In this document: piece by piece, positions 16,241-24,495 of the stretch
Position numbering within the stretch: the first letter of the stretch is position 1
Layout: each line of letters opens with the position of its first letter
Source of the DNA: JAAXPZ01 sp965215705
Lineage (GTDB): Bacteria > Campylobacterota > Campylobacteria > Campylobacterales > Sulfurovaceae
DNA length: 64,000 nucleotides
Direction of reading: 5' to 3'
Assembly (NCBI GenBank): GCA_965215705.1
Contig: CBDCEE010000003.1
Span: forward strand, 1 to 64,000
Translations under genes and position numbers: made by a program
Notes under the pieces: generated by a model
The model's database searches: none
What the model was told of the DNA's origin: nothing
Seen by the model: the letters and a program-made list of their open reading frames with translations, nothing else

Positions 16241-16546
16241 ATGAAAAAGTTTTTTCTACTTTTCTTGGCATTAAGTGCTGTTGCGTTTGCAGGTGAGGGT
16301 GAATCTATGATTAAAGCATATTCAGTAGTAGCTGCTGGCGTTGGTCTTGGTTTGGCTGCATTGGGTGGAGCGATCGGTATGGGGCACACTGCTGCTGCTA
16401 CTATCGCTGGTACTGCGAGAAACCCAGGCTTGGGTGGTAAGTTGATGACGACTATGTTTATCGCACTTGCTATGATCGAAGCACAGGTTATCTATACACT
16501 GGTTATCGCATTGATTGCACTCTATGCGAACCCTTTCCTCGGCTAA
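16241..16546 (+). CDS. atpE: F-type ATP synthase subunit c
   Basis: A 101-residue membrane rotor subunit of the F0 sector. It has a signal-like N-terminus (FFLLFLALSAVAFAGEG) followed by two transmembrane helices with the Gly/Ala-rich helix 1 (GVGLGLAALGGAIGMG) and helix 2 carrying the proton-binding Glu in ALAMIEAQVIYTL. The polar loop is GTARNPGLGG. It stands alone, with its own promoter and terminator; no other ATP synthase gene is in the window, consistent with a dispersed atp arrangement. AAGGA precedes the ATG. Confidence 0.95.
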   Translation: MKKFFLLFLALSAVAFAGEGESMIKAYSVVAAGVGLGLAALGGAIGMGHTAAATIAGTARNPGLGGKLMTTMFIALAMIEAQVIYTLVIALIALYANPFLG

Positions 16547-16563
16547 GATTAGCCTAGTTTAAG

Positions 16564-16595
16564 GAATGGATGGGTAAAATTCCCGTCCATTTAAA
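16564..16595 (+). terminator. Hairpin terminator of atpE
   Basis: ATGGATGGG (16566-16574) and CCCGTCCAT (16582-16590) form a 9-bp stem with one G-T pair and a 7-base loop; A16565-T16591 extends it. The tail is TTAAAC, so only weakly U-rich. Confidence 0.6.
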
Positions 16596-16626
16596 CTACC
16601 AGATACGTTTAGTATCTAGATTTCAC

Positions 16627-16712
16627 GCGGCAGTGGTGGAACGGTAGACACGCCAGCTTGAGGGGCTGGTGGGCGCAAGCCCGTGGAGGTTCAAATCCTC
16701 TCTGCCGCACCA
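16627..16712 (+). tRNA. tRNA-Leu(GAG)
   Basis: An 86-nt class II tRNA with encoded CCA. The acceptor GCGGCAG pairs with CTGCCGC. The anticodon arm CCAGC ... GCTGG presents GAG. A long variable arm (GGGCGCAAGCCC) and a T-arm with TTCAAAT are present. Confidence 0.95.
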
Positions 16713-16840
16713 TACATCATCTTTACTAAATATCATAAAAAATCAAAAAAAACTTATCTAAAATCAATTATTATCCCCTAGATAGAGCATAAATTGGCAA
16801 TTATTACTATTTTTTATCTATCTTTAAGAGGATAGTGTGT

Positions 16841-16846
16841 TATAAT
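16841..16846 (+). promoter_or_regulatory. -10 box of the HU gene
   Basis: TATAAT 28 bp upstream of the HU ATG, preceded by the T-rich tract typical of Campylobacterota promoters; no clear -35 box. Confidence 0.6.
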
Positions 16847-16874
16847 GCTCCATCTATTACAAAAAGGAAGAAAA

Positions 16875-17153
16875 ATGACAAAAGCAGAATTTGTTGAACT
16901 AGTACAGAAGAATGGTGGATTTGATAGCAAAGCAGCAGCAGAAAGAGCAGTAAAAGCATTTACAGACTCAGTAACAGCAGCACTTAAAAAGAAAGAATCA
17001 GTATCTCTCGTAGGTTTCGGTACTTTTACTACAGCACAGGTAGCAAAAAAGACTGGTAAAGTTCCAGGAACAAACAAGACATATACAAAAGAAGCACACA
17101 CTGCACCAAAATTCAAGTTTGGTAAGACAATCAAAGACGCTGTAGCAAAATAA
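16875..17153 (+). CDS. hup: HU family nucleoid-associated DNA-binding protein
   Basis: A 92-residue HU/IHF-type protein. The start is TKAEFVELVQ, with the conserved core SVSLVGFGTFTTAQVAKKTG and the arm region VPGTNKTYTKEAHTAPKF. It bends and compacts DNA as a dimer. ATG 16875 is chosen because AAGGAAG lies just upstream and the family starts here; the frame is open further upstream without a ribosome site. It has its own promoter, and a strong hairpin follows between it and the convergent dnaJ. Confidence 0.95.
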   Translation: MTKAEFVELVQKNGGFDSKAAAERAVKAFTDSVTAALKKKESVSLVGFGTFTTAQVAKKTGKVPGTNKTYTKEAHTAPKFKFGKTIKDAVAK

Positions 17154-17165
17154 GGCTACACTTCC

Positions 17166-17195
17166 GGAGCGCTACATTTGTAGCGTTCCTTCTCA
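17166..17195. terminator. Terminator between hup and dnaJ
   Basis: GGAGCGCTAC (17166-17175) pairs with GTAGCGTTCC (17180-17189), a 10-bp stem with one G-T pair and loop ATTT. It sits between two convergent stop codons and could serve both directions; the rightward tail is TTCTC. Confidence 0.7.
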
Positions 17196-18317
17196 TCCTT
17201 TAAACCAACCCTTTACCCTTTCAAAAGCACTTTCAAAACTACTCTTATGTGGACGACTCTCTACGCCATAGCTCTCTTGAAGCTTTTCTAATAGTTCTTT
17301 CTGTGTTTCATTTATTTTTTCAGGTAGTATCATCTTGATCTGAGCGATGAGGCGACCCTTATGTCCAGAGTGTACATCAGCGATGCCTTCCCCTTTGAAG
17401 ATAAACTGCTCTTTATCTCTGGTTCCTGGTTTGAGATTGAGTTCAAGCTCACCATGTAAAGAGGGAATGGCGACGACTTCACCCAGTATGCACTGTGTAA
17501 AGAAGGTTGGCACCACAATATAGATATCATTTCCATCTCGTACAAAGTGCTCATCCTCTTCTACATTGAAGGTTACATAGAGATCCCCCCTTTGTCCGTG
17601 ACGGTTTTCATTACCATACCCAGCTACTCTCAGTCTGTTTCCTGTGTCTATACCAGCAGGAATATTGATTGTAATGGTTTGCTCTTGGTAGGTATATCCT
17701 TCAGATTTACAGGTGGGGCACTCTTCTTTGGCACTTTGCCCACTGCCTTGACATTTGGGGCACTCTTGGGCAAAGGTCATGAAGCCTTGCCTCATCACTA
17801 CTTGTCCTCGACCTTCACAGTAGCCACATACTTCCATTTTGCCCTCTTTAGCACCCGTACCCTGACAGGTGTTACAGGGTACTTTATACTCGATAGGCAT
17901 CTCTTTCTCTGCACCAAAGACAGCTTCATTAAAAGGCAGATCCAGCGTGATCTCGAAATCTAGTGCATATTTGGCAGAGGGGTCTCTACGACGGCCTTGT
18001 CCAGCAAAGCCACCTCCAAAGCCACCACCAAACATGGAGTTAAAGACATCCATGATATCATCCATGCTGTTGGCATGAAAGCCTGCACCTTGACGTTCTA
18101 GTCCCTCTTTACCATATTGATCATAGATCTGTCTTTTTTCATCTTTACCTAGTACATCATAGGCTTCATTGATACGCTTAAACAGCTCTTCTGCCTCTTG
18201 GTTCCCTGGATTTTTATCAGGATGGTATTTTATCGCTAGTTTTCGATAGGATTTCTTTATTTCTGCACCAGTGGCATCTCTGCTCACCTCTAGTATCTCA
18301 TAATAATCAACTGTCAT
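17193..18317 (-). CDS. dnaJ: Chaperone DnaJ (Hsp40)
   Basis: A 374-residue co-chaperone that delivers substrates to DnaK and stimulates its ATPase. The J domain is at 1-70 with HPDKNPG, a Gly/Phe-rich linker (FGGGFGGGFAGQG) follows, then the zinc domain with four CxxCxGxG-type repeats (CNTCQGTG, CGYCEGRG, CPKCQGSG, CPTCKSEG) and the C-terminal substrate-binding domains. It is separated from grpE/dnaK by about 4 kb and lies on the opposite strand. No HAIR-like operator is visible upstream, unlike grpE and dnaK. Confidence 0.97.
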   Translation of the reverse strand: MTVDYYEILEVSRDATGAEIKKSYRKLAIKYHPDKNPGNQEAEELFKRINEAYDVLGKDEKRQIYDQYGKEGLERQGAGFHANSMDDIMDVFNSMFGGGFGGGFAGQGRRRDPSAKYALDFEITLDLPFNEAVFGAEKEMPIEYKVPCNTCQGTGAKEGKMEVCGYCEGRGQVVMRQGFMTFAQECPKCQGSGQSAKEECPTCKSEGYTYQEQTITINIPAGIDTGNRLRVAGYGNENRHGQRGDLYVTFNVEEDEHFVRDGNDIYIVVPTFFTQCILGEVVAIPSLHGELELNLKPGTRDKEQFIFKGEGIADVHSGHKGRLIAQIKMILPEKINETQKELLEKLQESYGVESRPHKSSFESAFERVKGWFKG

Positions 18318-18402
18318 TGCTTTTCCATTTGTATTAGAATTATTTTCGGAATTTTACCATATTATTTTGATATAATGGCAAATAAAAAATAGGAGGGTAG
18401 CC

Positions 18403-18693
18403 ATGGTGATGCATATTGTGATGTTTGTGTTCAAAGAAAATACAGACCAAGTATTCATAGATGAGGCAAAAGCACAAATAGAGCAACTCATTGATCTGGT
18501 TCCTGGGCTCCAACATATGAAGGTTGGATTAAATTTTTCCGATGAAGAGAGAGCGATGGACATGGTGCTAATCAGTAGTTTTAACAGCCGAGAGGATTTG
18601 GATTTTTATGCCAAGCACCCTGAGCATCTCAAAGTTATAGCGTTTATCAAAACGATAGCCGAATATACTAAAGTGGTGGATTTTGAAGTATAA
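18403..18693 (+). CDS. Dabb family (stress-responsive alpha/beta barrel) protein
   Basis: A 96-residue protein with the Dabb pattern: HIVMFVFKENTD at the N-terminus, GLQHMKVGLNFS in the middle and HPEHLKVIAFI near the C-terminus. Such proteins form dimeric ferredoxin-like barrels; cellular role is generally unclear. AGGAGG lies 6 bases before ATG 18403 and TATAAT is at 18371-18376. Its end overlaps the recR start by 11 bp, so the two are co-transcribed. Confidence 0.8.
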   Translation: MVMHIVMFVFKENTDQVFIDEAKAQIEQLIDLVPGLQHMKVGLNFSDEERAMDMVLISSFNSREDLDFYAKHPEHLKVIAFIKTIAEYTKVVDFEV

Positions 18694-19249
18694 GATCGAA
18701 TCGTTTGAAAATTTGGTAGAGGCATTTCATGCATTACCAGGGATCGGAAAAAAAAGTGCAGTCAGATTGGCTTACCATATCGCAGTAGAAGATGGATTTA
18801 CGGGAGTAAAACTAGCACAGGCGATCGAGGATGCGGTAGAAAATGTGGGCAAATGTATCTATTGTCACAATATGAGTGAAGATGAGCTCTGCAGTATCTG
18901 TGCAGATGAAGGGAGGGATCGTACAAAACTCTGCATCGTTCAGAGTGCCAAGGATATTCTCTCGATCGAAGAGAGTGGAGAGTTTGATGGTGTCTATTAT
19001 GTGATCTCGAGACTGGAAGATATGGATACGCTGCACCTAAGACGTGCGGTAGAAGGGGTAAGTGAAGTGATCTTTGCCTTTCCTCCCAGTATCGCAACAG
19101 ATACCATGATACTTTATATTGAAGATAAACTGGAAGGATCAGATATGATTTTTACCAAGATTGCTCAGGGGGTACCCACAGGGGTAGAACTGGAGAATAT
19201 CGATATCATGTCACTGTCACGTGCCTTGGAGGCTAGGGTACGGGTATAG
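18683..19249 (+). CDS. recR: Recombination mediator RecR
   Basis: A 188-residue RecR. It has an N-terminal helix-hairpin-helix (HALPGIGKKSAVRLAYH), a four-cysteine zinc finger (CIYCHNMSEDELCSIC), and a Toprim domain (LCIVQSAKDILSIEESGEF). It works with RecO (and RecF where present) to load RecA on gapped DNA. Start is TTG 18683 inside the end of the Dabb gene; no better start exists before the conserved HhH. The protein is slightly shorter than E. coli RecR (201), as usual in this phylum. Confidence 0.95.
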   Translation: MKYKIESFENLVEAFHALPGIGKKSAVRLAYHIAVEDGFTGVKLAQAIEDAVENVGKCIYCHNMSEDELCSICADEGRDRTKLCIVQSAKDILSIEESGEFDGVYYVISRLEDMDTLHLRRAVEGVSEVIFAFPPSIATDTMILYIEDKLEGSDMIFTKIAQGVPTGVELENIDIMSLSRALEARVRV

Positions 19250-19284
19250 GGCAGAAGCTATCTATGCCCCTAGATAATATATAT

Positions 19285-20337
19285 TTATGATTCTTTATTT
19301 GCCATCTCATGGATGTAATTCTGTACAAATCTTCGTACTTCTGCATAGACAAAAGAGTCTTTGTAGTCTTTGACTTTTCCACCACTGGCGTTGGGATGTC
19401 CTCCGCCGTTTCCGATCTTGCCTGCCATAAGCGAGACATCAAGTTTGTCGTTGCTGCGTAGAGAGAATCCGCCACGGTAATTGATATCCATATAGAAATC
19501 CATATCAGGGTTGTTAACCAGAAAAGTATTACCGATGATAGAGGCGTTGCCGACATTGTAGCCGAGTAAGCCCTTATAGCCCATATAGCTGATCTCCAGC
19601 CTTGCTCTTTGTTGGGTGAGGAGCTTGGTGACATAGGAGGCGACGAGATTGTCTTTGGTGTCGTTCTGTGCTTGTTTAAAAAAGGATTTTTTGATCTGAT
19701 GGAGTTCATCATCCAACAAGATAGGTGCATCAGTAGCCTCTATTCTACTTCTGCCTGCCTCTATCAATGAGAGTTTAAATGCTCTATCCTGTTCAGGGAA
19801 CATGACACGGTTTATCTCTCTGGCCCCCGAGATCATCCCCAGCATGACTTTACCATATTCAAAGAGGGTATGGTCATCTAACCAAATATCTACAGCATTG
19901 ATGGCAGCAACAATGCTCTGATATGCGCCCTCTGTATCAAAACTATACTTCTCTCTGAGCCAATCATAAGTGATGAGTGTCGCACAGCGTGTGGTATCCA
20001 GCGTATACCACTCAAACTTCTCTGCGGCATTGGCACCTGTGGCGTGATGATCAAGCAGTTGCAGTACTGTACCAAGACGCTGGGCTTCTTTCTCTATATA
20101 ATGCCCTTCTTTGGTGCTAAGATTCAGGTCAGTGATGAGAATAAGTGTTTCAAGTGTTTGATCTAGAAACAGGTCTCTCTCTATTTGTGCGATGATCTCT
20201 TCGAGCCTTGCTTTGACTTCTGGTCCATAGTTTGCATTATAGCAGTGTGTGGTAGCAAAGTATTTAGAGGTCAGATATTGGCATCCATATCCGTCTAGGT
20301 CGATATGGGAAAGGTGGTATAGGTGTGGTGTGGTCAT
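19285..20337 (-). CDS. DHH family phosphoesterase
   Basis: A 350-residue phosphoesterase. Motif I is SHIDLDGYGCQ (Asp residues bind metal), motif II is ITDLNLS, and the signature is LLDHHATGAN. A C-terminal DHHA1-like nucleotide-binding segment ends in GNGGGHPNASGGKV. Members hydrolyse nanoRNA, pAp or cyclic dinucleotides; the substrate of this one cannot be decided by eye. It is followed by the convergent recR and preceded 25 bp upstream by the Rrf2 regulator gene in the same direction, so both may be in one transcript. Confidence 0.85.
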   Translation of the reverse strand: MTTPHLYHLSHIDLDGYGCQYLTSKYFATTHCYNANYGPEVKARLEEIIAQIERDLFLDQTLETLILITDLNLSTKEGHYIEKEAQRLGTVLQLLDHHATGANAAEKFEWYTLDTTRCATLITYDWLREKYSFDTEGAYQSIVAAINAVDIWLDDHTLFEYGKVMLGMISGAREINRVMFPEQDRAFKLSLIEAGRSRIEATDAPILLDDELHQIKKSFFKQAQNDTKDNLVASYVTKLLTQQRARLEISYMGYKGLLGYNVGNASIIGNTFLVNNPDMDFYMDINYRGGFSLRSNDKLDVSLMAGKIGNGGGHPNASGGKVKDYKDSFVYAEVRRFVQNYIHEMANKES

Positions 20338-20361
20338 AGTTTATTTTACTTTCTTGAGAGG

Positions 20362-20760
20362 TTAAAAGATGTCACTGAGCATGAGTCCATCTAGAAAATC
20401 ATCTATTTTTCTTTGGAAGTTTGCTAAAAAAGGAGAGATCACACAGGTACCTACGGCACCATTAGGGCAAGTATCTGCATGTTCAAAACAGTTAAATACT
20501 GCTGGTGCTTTCCCTTCTGCTGCATGGATGATACTGTTGACACTGATCTCTGAGATATCCCTGGAGAGGGTAAATCCCCCTGCCGCACCACGTCGAGACT
20601 CAAGTATATCTGCCTTTGCCAGACTTTGAAGGATCTTTGCCAGAAAACTTTTGGGTATATTGAGTTCCATAGCCAACTGTTCAGCACCTACAGGTTTATC
20701 TGATTTACGTATGGCATTGAGTGAGAGGAGGGCATATTCACTGGCTCTGGTTAATAACAT
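20362..20760 (-). CDS. Rrf2 family iron-sulfur-type transcriptional regulator
   Basis: A 132-residue Rrf2 protein. It has an N-terminal winged helix (LLTRASEYALLSLNAI; GAEQLAMELNIPKSFLAKIL) and the wing SRRGAAGGFTLSR. Three cysteines (CFEHADTCPNGAVGTC) form the typical Fe-S ligand cluster, so it likely senses Fe-S status, redox or nitric oxide. The target promoter is not evident; a leftward TAAAAT box lies near 20811. It precedes the DHH phosphoesterase gene in the same direction. Confidence 0.9.
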   Translation of the reverse strand: MLLTRASEYALLSLNAIRKSDKPVGAEQLAMELNIPKSFLAKILQSLAKADILESRRGAAGGFTLSRDISEISVNSIIHAAEGKAPAVFNCFEHADTCPNGAVGTCVISPFLANFQRKIDDFLDGLMLSDIF

Positions 20761-20908
20761 AGATAGATCCCTTCAATATGGGTGTGATTTATTATTTAGG
20801 AGCATTTTACTCTAATTCATGTTATTCTTCCCTTGGAGTATTCTTTTTATATCTCTCTTAGGTTATTATGCTATTATTTCGGCACAAAATACCAATCAGG
20901 AGGTCATT

Positions 20909-21178
20909 ATGGCTTTGGATCAGGCGAAAAAACAGGAAATTGTCGCTAAATACGGACGAGGTGAGAACGATACAGGTTCTACAGAAGTACAGGTTGCACT
21001 TATTACAGAGAGAATTACATATCTTACAGAGCACTTGAAAATAAACAAGAAAGATCACTCTTCTAGACTGGGACTACTGAAGCTAGTCGGACAGAGAAGA
21101 AGATTGATGAGATATCTTAGAAATACAGATTTCGCAAGATATAACATCATCAAAGAGGCACTAGGACTTAGAAACTAA
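20909..21178 (+). CDS. rpsO: 30S ribosomal protein S15
   Basis: An 89-residue S15. Conserved segments are GENDTGSTEVQVALITERI, TEHLKINKKDHSSRLGLLKL and RRRLMRYL. It binds 16S rRNA in the platform of the small subunit. ATG 20909 is the family start and has AGGAGG upstream. The frame stays open upstream but that part encodes an unrelated hydrophobic stretch. A hairpin follows the stop. Confidence 0.97.
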   Translation: MALDQAKKQEIVAKYGRGENDTGSTEVQVALITERITYLTEHLKINKKDHSSRLGLLKLVGQRRRLMRYLRNTDFARYNIIKEALGLRN

Positions 21179-21191
21179 GTTGCTTCATTTC

Positions 21192-21216
21192 AGCTTCAGC
21201 CTATGCGGCTGAAGTT
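21192..21216 (+). terminator. Hairpin downstream of rpsO
   Basis: CTTCAGCC (21194-21201) and GGCTGAAG (21207-21214) form an 8-bp stem with loop TATGC, extended by a G-T and an A-T pair. There is no T-run, so it may act as a weak or factor-assisted terminator. Confidence 0.5.
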
Positions 21217-21261
21217 CACTGCCTTCACCCTTTTAGAACGATAATACTTATTCTCATTTCT

Positions 21262-21741
21262 TTACACTTCTAATGCTTTTGCAGCATCCAGTTTATTGCT
21301 ATCAATATAGAGAACAACTCTAGTTTGATGCTCCTCTTTACTACGGAGAAGATCATAGTGGTCTTGCATTTCAATTCTTTTCTCTTCTGAAATAGGTTCT
21401 CTTACAGATTTGTATCCTACCGCCTTCCCTCCCTTTAGCACAGTAGAGATCCTGGCAAATACCCAATAATATCCTCCGTCTTTACGAAGATTCTTTACAT
21501 ACCCTTCCCATGTCTCACCTGCTTTGAGTGTTTTCCATAAATCCCTGAAAGCTGATTTTGGCATATCCGGGTGCCGGATAAGACTATGTGGTTTCCCAAT
21601 AAGCTCCTCAACAGAATACCCTGAAATCTCTGCAAAGGTCTCATTGATATACGTGATCATCCCAGAAAAGTCAGTAAGGGAGATGATCTCTTCATTTTCA
21701 GGCACTTCTGTTTCTCTAAACATAGTAAACGTGGTCTCCAT
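21262..21741 (-). CDS. PAS-domain sensor protein (Aer/CetB-like)
   Basis: A 159-residue cytoplasmic protein that is almost only a PAS domain. It carries ITYINETFAEISGYSVEELIG, HSLIRHPDMPKSAFRDLW and GETWEGYVKNLRKDGGYYWVFA, the pattern of the FAD- or redox-sensing PAS domains of Aer and of the Campylobacter energy-taxis protein CetB. With no transmembrane or signalling domain of its own, it presumably works with a separate methyl-accepting partner (as CetB does with CetA). No such partner is in the window. Confidence 0.82.
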   Translation of the reverse strand: METTFTMFRETEVPENEEIISLTDFSGMITYINETFAEISGYSVEELIGKPHSLIRHPDMPKSAFRDLWKTLKAGETWEGYVKNLRKDGGYYWVFARISTVLKGGKAVGYKSVREPISEEKRIEMQDHYDLLRSKEEHQTRVVLYIDSNKLDAAKALEV

Positions 21742-21854
21742 CTATATGCTCCTCTTAAGATTTATTTTTATTTTACCATGATTTGGTATGATAAGATATT
21801 GAGCTATATCAAAATGATAAAAATATAACTTGATGCGATTAGACTAAAGGTATA

Positions 21855-21885
21855 CTTGACAAGAAGTGACTCAATATGGTATGAT
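21855..21885 (+). promoter_or_regulatory. grpE promoter with HAIR-like HspR operator
   Basis: TTGACA (21856-21861), 18-bp spacer and TATGAT (21880-21885) form a near-consensus promoter. CTTGACA (21855-21861), exactly 7 bp, then ACTCAAT (21869-21875) matches 11 of 14 positions of the HspR-associated inverted repeat CTTGAGT-N7-ACTCAAG. The left half lies on the -35 box, so bound HspR would block RNA polymerase. Confidence 0.6.
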
Positions 21886-21913
21886 ACTATTATTGTCCAG
21901 CAAAGGAGTAGAT

Positions 21914-22486
21914 ATGCATGATAAGAAAATAGATGATGAGCAAGTAAGAGAGTCCCCTGAAACGGAGGCTATCGAAGATGAAATACAGACTGAATCAGAA
22001 CCTGAAATGAGCATTGAAGAGAAACTTCAATCCGCATTAGATGAGGCTCAAGACGAAGCACAAAAATATAAAGATGAGTATATCCGTGTGCATGCAGATT
22101 TTGAAAATAGTAAAAAACGCTTGGAAAAAGAGAAAGCCACAGCAGTAGCTTATTCGAATGAAGCGTTTGCTATGGATATGCTGGGTGTGCTGGATTCTCT
22201 AGAGAGTGCTTTGAGCTCTGTGGATCAAGTAGAAAGTGCTGATGATACGATTGCCAAATTCAAAGAGGGGCTAGTGCTGACTAAAGAGCAGATGCTCAAG
22301 GCTTTGGCACGTAATGGTGTAGTAGTGATATCAGGAGAGGGTGAGTTTGATCCCAATATCCATCAGGCAGTGATGCAGGTAGAGAGTCCAGAGCATGAAA
22401 GTGGTCAGATCGTACAGCTGCTACAGAAAGGCTATACTATGAAAGACAGGGTACTGCGTGCTGCAATGGTCAGCACTGCTAAATAA
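21914..22486 (+). CDS. grpE: Nucleotide exchange factor GrpE
   Basis: A 190-residue GrpE that releases ADP from DnaK. It has an acidic N-terminus, a long helix (DEAQKYKDEYIRVHADFENSK) and the conserved C-terminal head (FDPNIHQAVMQVES, GYTMKDRVLRAAMV). ATG 21914 has AAAGGAG upstream; an earlier in-frame ATG runs through the promoter and is unlikely. No hrcA precedes it, unlike the hrcA-grpE-dnaK order known in Campylobacter and Helicobacter. Confidence 0.95.
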   Translation: MHDKKIDDEQVRESPETEAIEDEIQTESEPEMSIEEKLQSALDEAQDEAQKYKDEYIRVHADFENSKKRLEKEKATAVAYSNEAFAMDMLGVLDSLESALSSVDQVESADDTIAKFKEGLVLTKEQMLKALARNGVVVISGEGEFDPNIHQAVMQVESPEHESGQIVQLLQKGYTMKDRVLRAAMVSTAK

Positions 22487-22490
22487 AGCT

Positions 22491-22534
22491 ATGCAACTTA
22501 AGTTGCATTCTAATGACTCAAGTATAGATATAAT
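22491..22534 (+). promoter_or_regulatory. dnaK promoter with perfect palindrome and HAIR-like half-site
   Basis: A perfect 18-bp palindrome (ATGCAACTT/AAGTTGCAT, 22491-22508) is followed by ACTCAAG (22516-22522), an exact HAIR half-site. The segment GTTGCAT exactly 7 bp before it matches the other half at 4 of 7 positions. TATAAT is at 22529-22534. dnaK therefore has its own promoter in the 78-bp gap after grpE. Confidence 0.55.
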
Positions 22535-22564
22535 ACAAACAATTAAATAATTTAGGAGAGAACA

Positions 22565-24439
22565 ATGAGCAAGCCAATAGGAATAGATTTAGGAACAACC
22601 AACTCAGCAGTAGCAATATATGAGAATGGTGAAGCAAAGATTATCGCCAACAAAGAGGGAAAAAATACCACACCATCAGTCGTAGCCTTTACCGATAAAG
22701 GTGAGATCCTTGTCGGTGAAGCTGCCAAGCGTCAGATGGTCACTAACCCAGAGAAAACTGTGTACTCAATCAAAAGGATCATGGGTCTCATGTGTAGTGA
22801 AGAGAAGGCCAAAGAGGCCAAAGAGAGACTTCCTTACCATGTGATCGAAAAGAGTGGTGCCTGTGCGATCGAGATCGATGGCAAGACCTATACACCCCAA
22901 GAGATCTCATCCAAGATCCTGATCAAACTCAAAGAGGATGCAGAAGCATACCTGGGCAGTACTGTAACAGATGCTGTCATAACGGTACCGGCATACTTCA
23001 ACGATGCACAACGTAAAGCGACCAAAGAGGCAGGTACGATCGCAGGACTTAATGTGCTTCGTATCATCAACGAGCCTACCTCTGCGGCACTTGCCTATGG
23101 TATGGACAAAAAGGACAGTGAAAATATCGCAGTCTACGACCTGGGTGGTGGTACTTTTGATGTTACGATCCTAGAGACAGGTGATGGAGTGGTAGAGGTA
23201 CTCTCTACAGGTGGAGATGCATTCCTTGGTGGTGATGACTTTGATAACAGAGTAGTTGACTTCCTAGCAGATGATTTCAAGAGTACCAGTGGTATCGATA
23301 TCAAAGCAGATATCATGGCACTACAGCGTCTCAAAGAGGCAGCAGAAAATGCCAAAAAAGAGCTCTCTTCTGCGACTGAGACAGAGGTGAACCTACCCTT
23401 TATTACAGCAGATGCTTCAGGCCCAAAGCACTTGGTCATCAAGCTTACCCGTGCCAAATTTGAGTCACTAGTAGATGATCTTGTCGAGAGAACGATTACC
23501 AAAGTAGCAGAAGTACTCAAGGACTCTGGACTAAGCAAAGGAGAGATCAAAGAGGTGATCATGGTGGGTGGTTCTACCCGTGTACCACTCGTACAGGAGA
23601 AGCTCAAAGCATTCTTTGGTAAAGAGCTGAACAACTCAGTGAATCCTGATGAAGTTGTAGCCGCAGGTGCTGCGATCCAGGGTGGTGTATTGGTCGGTGA
23701 TGTGAAGGATGTATTGCTTCTGGATGTTACCCCTCTAAGCCTTGGTATCGAGACACTGGGTGGTGTGACTACCAAAGTGATCGAAAAGGGTACCACAATC
23801 CCTGCCAAGAAGTCACAGGTGTTCTCTACAGCAGAGGATAATCAGCCGGCAGTGAGTATCCATGTGACACAAGGTGAGCGTGAGTTTGCCAAAGACAATA
23901 AGTCACTGGGTATGTTTGAACTCAGAGAGATACCAGCAGCACCAAGAGGCGTGCCTCAGATCGAAGTAACCTTCGATATAGATGCCAACGGTATCTTGAC
24001 GGTAAGTGCAGAGGATAAGTCTACCGGTAAGTCACAAGAGATCAAGATCACCGGTTCGTCAGGACTCAGTGATGATGAGATCGAAAAGATGGTACAAGAT
24101 GCAGAAGCCAATAAAGTAGCTGACGAAGAGCGTAAAGCTATCGTCGAGGCGAAAAACCAGGGAGATGCACTGGTACACCAGACCAGAAAGACATTGACTG
24201 AGTTAGGTGATAAAGTAGAGGCAGGGCTGAAAACAGAGGTTGAAGCAGCCATCGAAGCACTTGAAGCCACACTCAAAGATGAGAGTGCCAGTAAAGAGCA
24301 GATCGAAGAGAAGATCAATACGCTCAACACCCTCAACCAAAAGCTCGCAGAGCAGGCCGCCGCCGCACAACAGGCAGGTGGTGAGCAGGCAGAAGCCAAA
24401 CCAGAAGATGACGATGTCATCGATGCAGAGGTGGAGTAA
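22565..24439 (+). CDS. dnaK: Chaperone DnaK (Hsp70)
   Basis: A 624-residue Hsp70. The ATPase domain begins GIDLGTTNSAVAIYENG and contains AVITVPAYFNDAQRKATKEA, DLGGGTFDVTILE and VGGSTRVPLVQEKL. The linker is DVLLLDVTPLSLGIETLGG, followed by the substrate-binding domain and lid. The C-terminus is acidic (DDDVIDAEVE). It folds and protects proteins with DnaJ and GrpE. It has its own promoter with an HspR-like half-site, and a strong intrinsic terminator overlaps the stop codon. Confidence 0.98.
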   Translation: MSKPIGIDLGTTNSAVAIYENGEAKIIANKEGKNTTPSVVAFTDKGEILVGEAAKRQMVTNPEKTVYSIKRIMGLMCSEEKAKEAKERLPYHVIEKSGACAIEIDGKTYTPQEISSKILIKLKEDAEAYLGSTVTDAVITVPAYFNDAQRKATKEAGTIAGLNVLRIINEPTSAALAYGMDKKDSENIAVYDLGGGTFDVTILETGDGVVEVLSTGGDAFLGGDDFDNRVVDFLADDFKSTSGIDIKADIMALQRLKEAAENAKKELSSATETEVNLPFITADASGPKHLVIKLTRAKFESLVDDLVERTITKVAEVLKDSGLSKGEIKEVIMVGGSTRVPLVQEKLKAFFGKELNNSVNPDEVVAAGAAIQGGVLVGDVKDVLLLDVTPLSLGIETLGGVTTKVIEKGTTIPAKKSQVFSTAEDNQPAVSIHVTQGEREFAKDNKSLGMFELREIPAAPRGVPQIEVTFDIDANGILTVSAEDKSTGKSQEIKITGSSGLSDDEIEKMVQDAEANKVADEERKAIVEAKNQGDALVHQTRKTLTELGDKVEAGLKTEVEAAIEALEATLKDESASKEQIEEKINTLNTLNQKLAEQAAAAQQAGGEQAEAKPEDDDVIDAEVE

Positions 24440-24454
24440 GCACCTCTGTTTTTT
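24426..24454 (+). terminator. Intrinsic terminator overlapping the dnaK stop
   Basis: CAGAGGTG (24426-24433), loop GAGTAAG containing the stop codon, and CACCTCTG (24441-24448), followed by six T. A perfect 8-bp stem with a U-run. Confidence 0.9.
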
Positions 24455-24495
24455 ACCATACTTCTGTTCTCATCATTTTGATGAGAACATCTCTC

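Noticed and set aside
18318..18402. HspR operator in the dnaJ promoter
   Set aside because: The gap upstream of dnaJ contains neither CTTGAGT-like nor ACTCAAG-like sequences at 7-bp spacing.
23134..23808. Long leftward frame opposite dnaK (224 codons)
   Set aside because: It lies wholly within the highly conserved dnaK gene and its translation is low-complexity Ser/Pro/Thr, typical of an antisense shadow.
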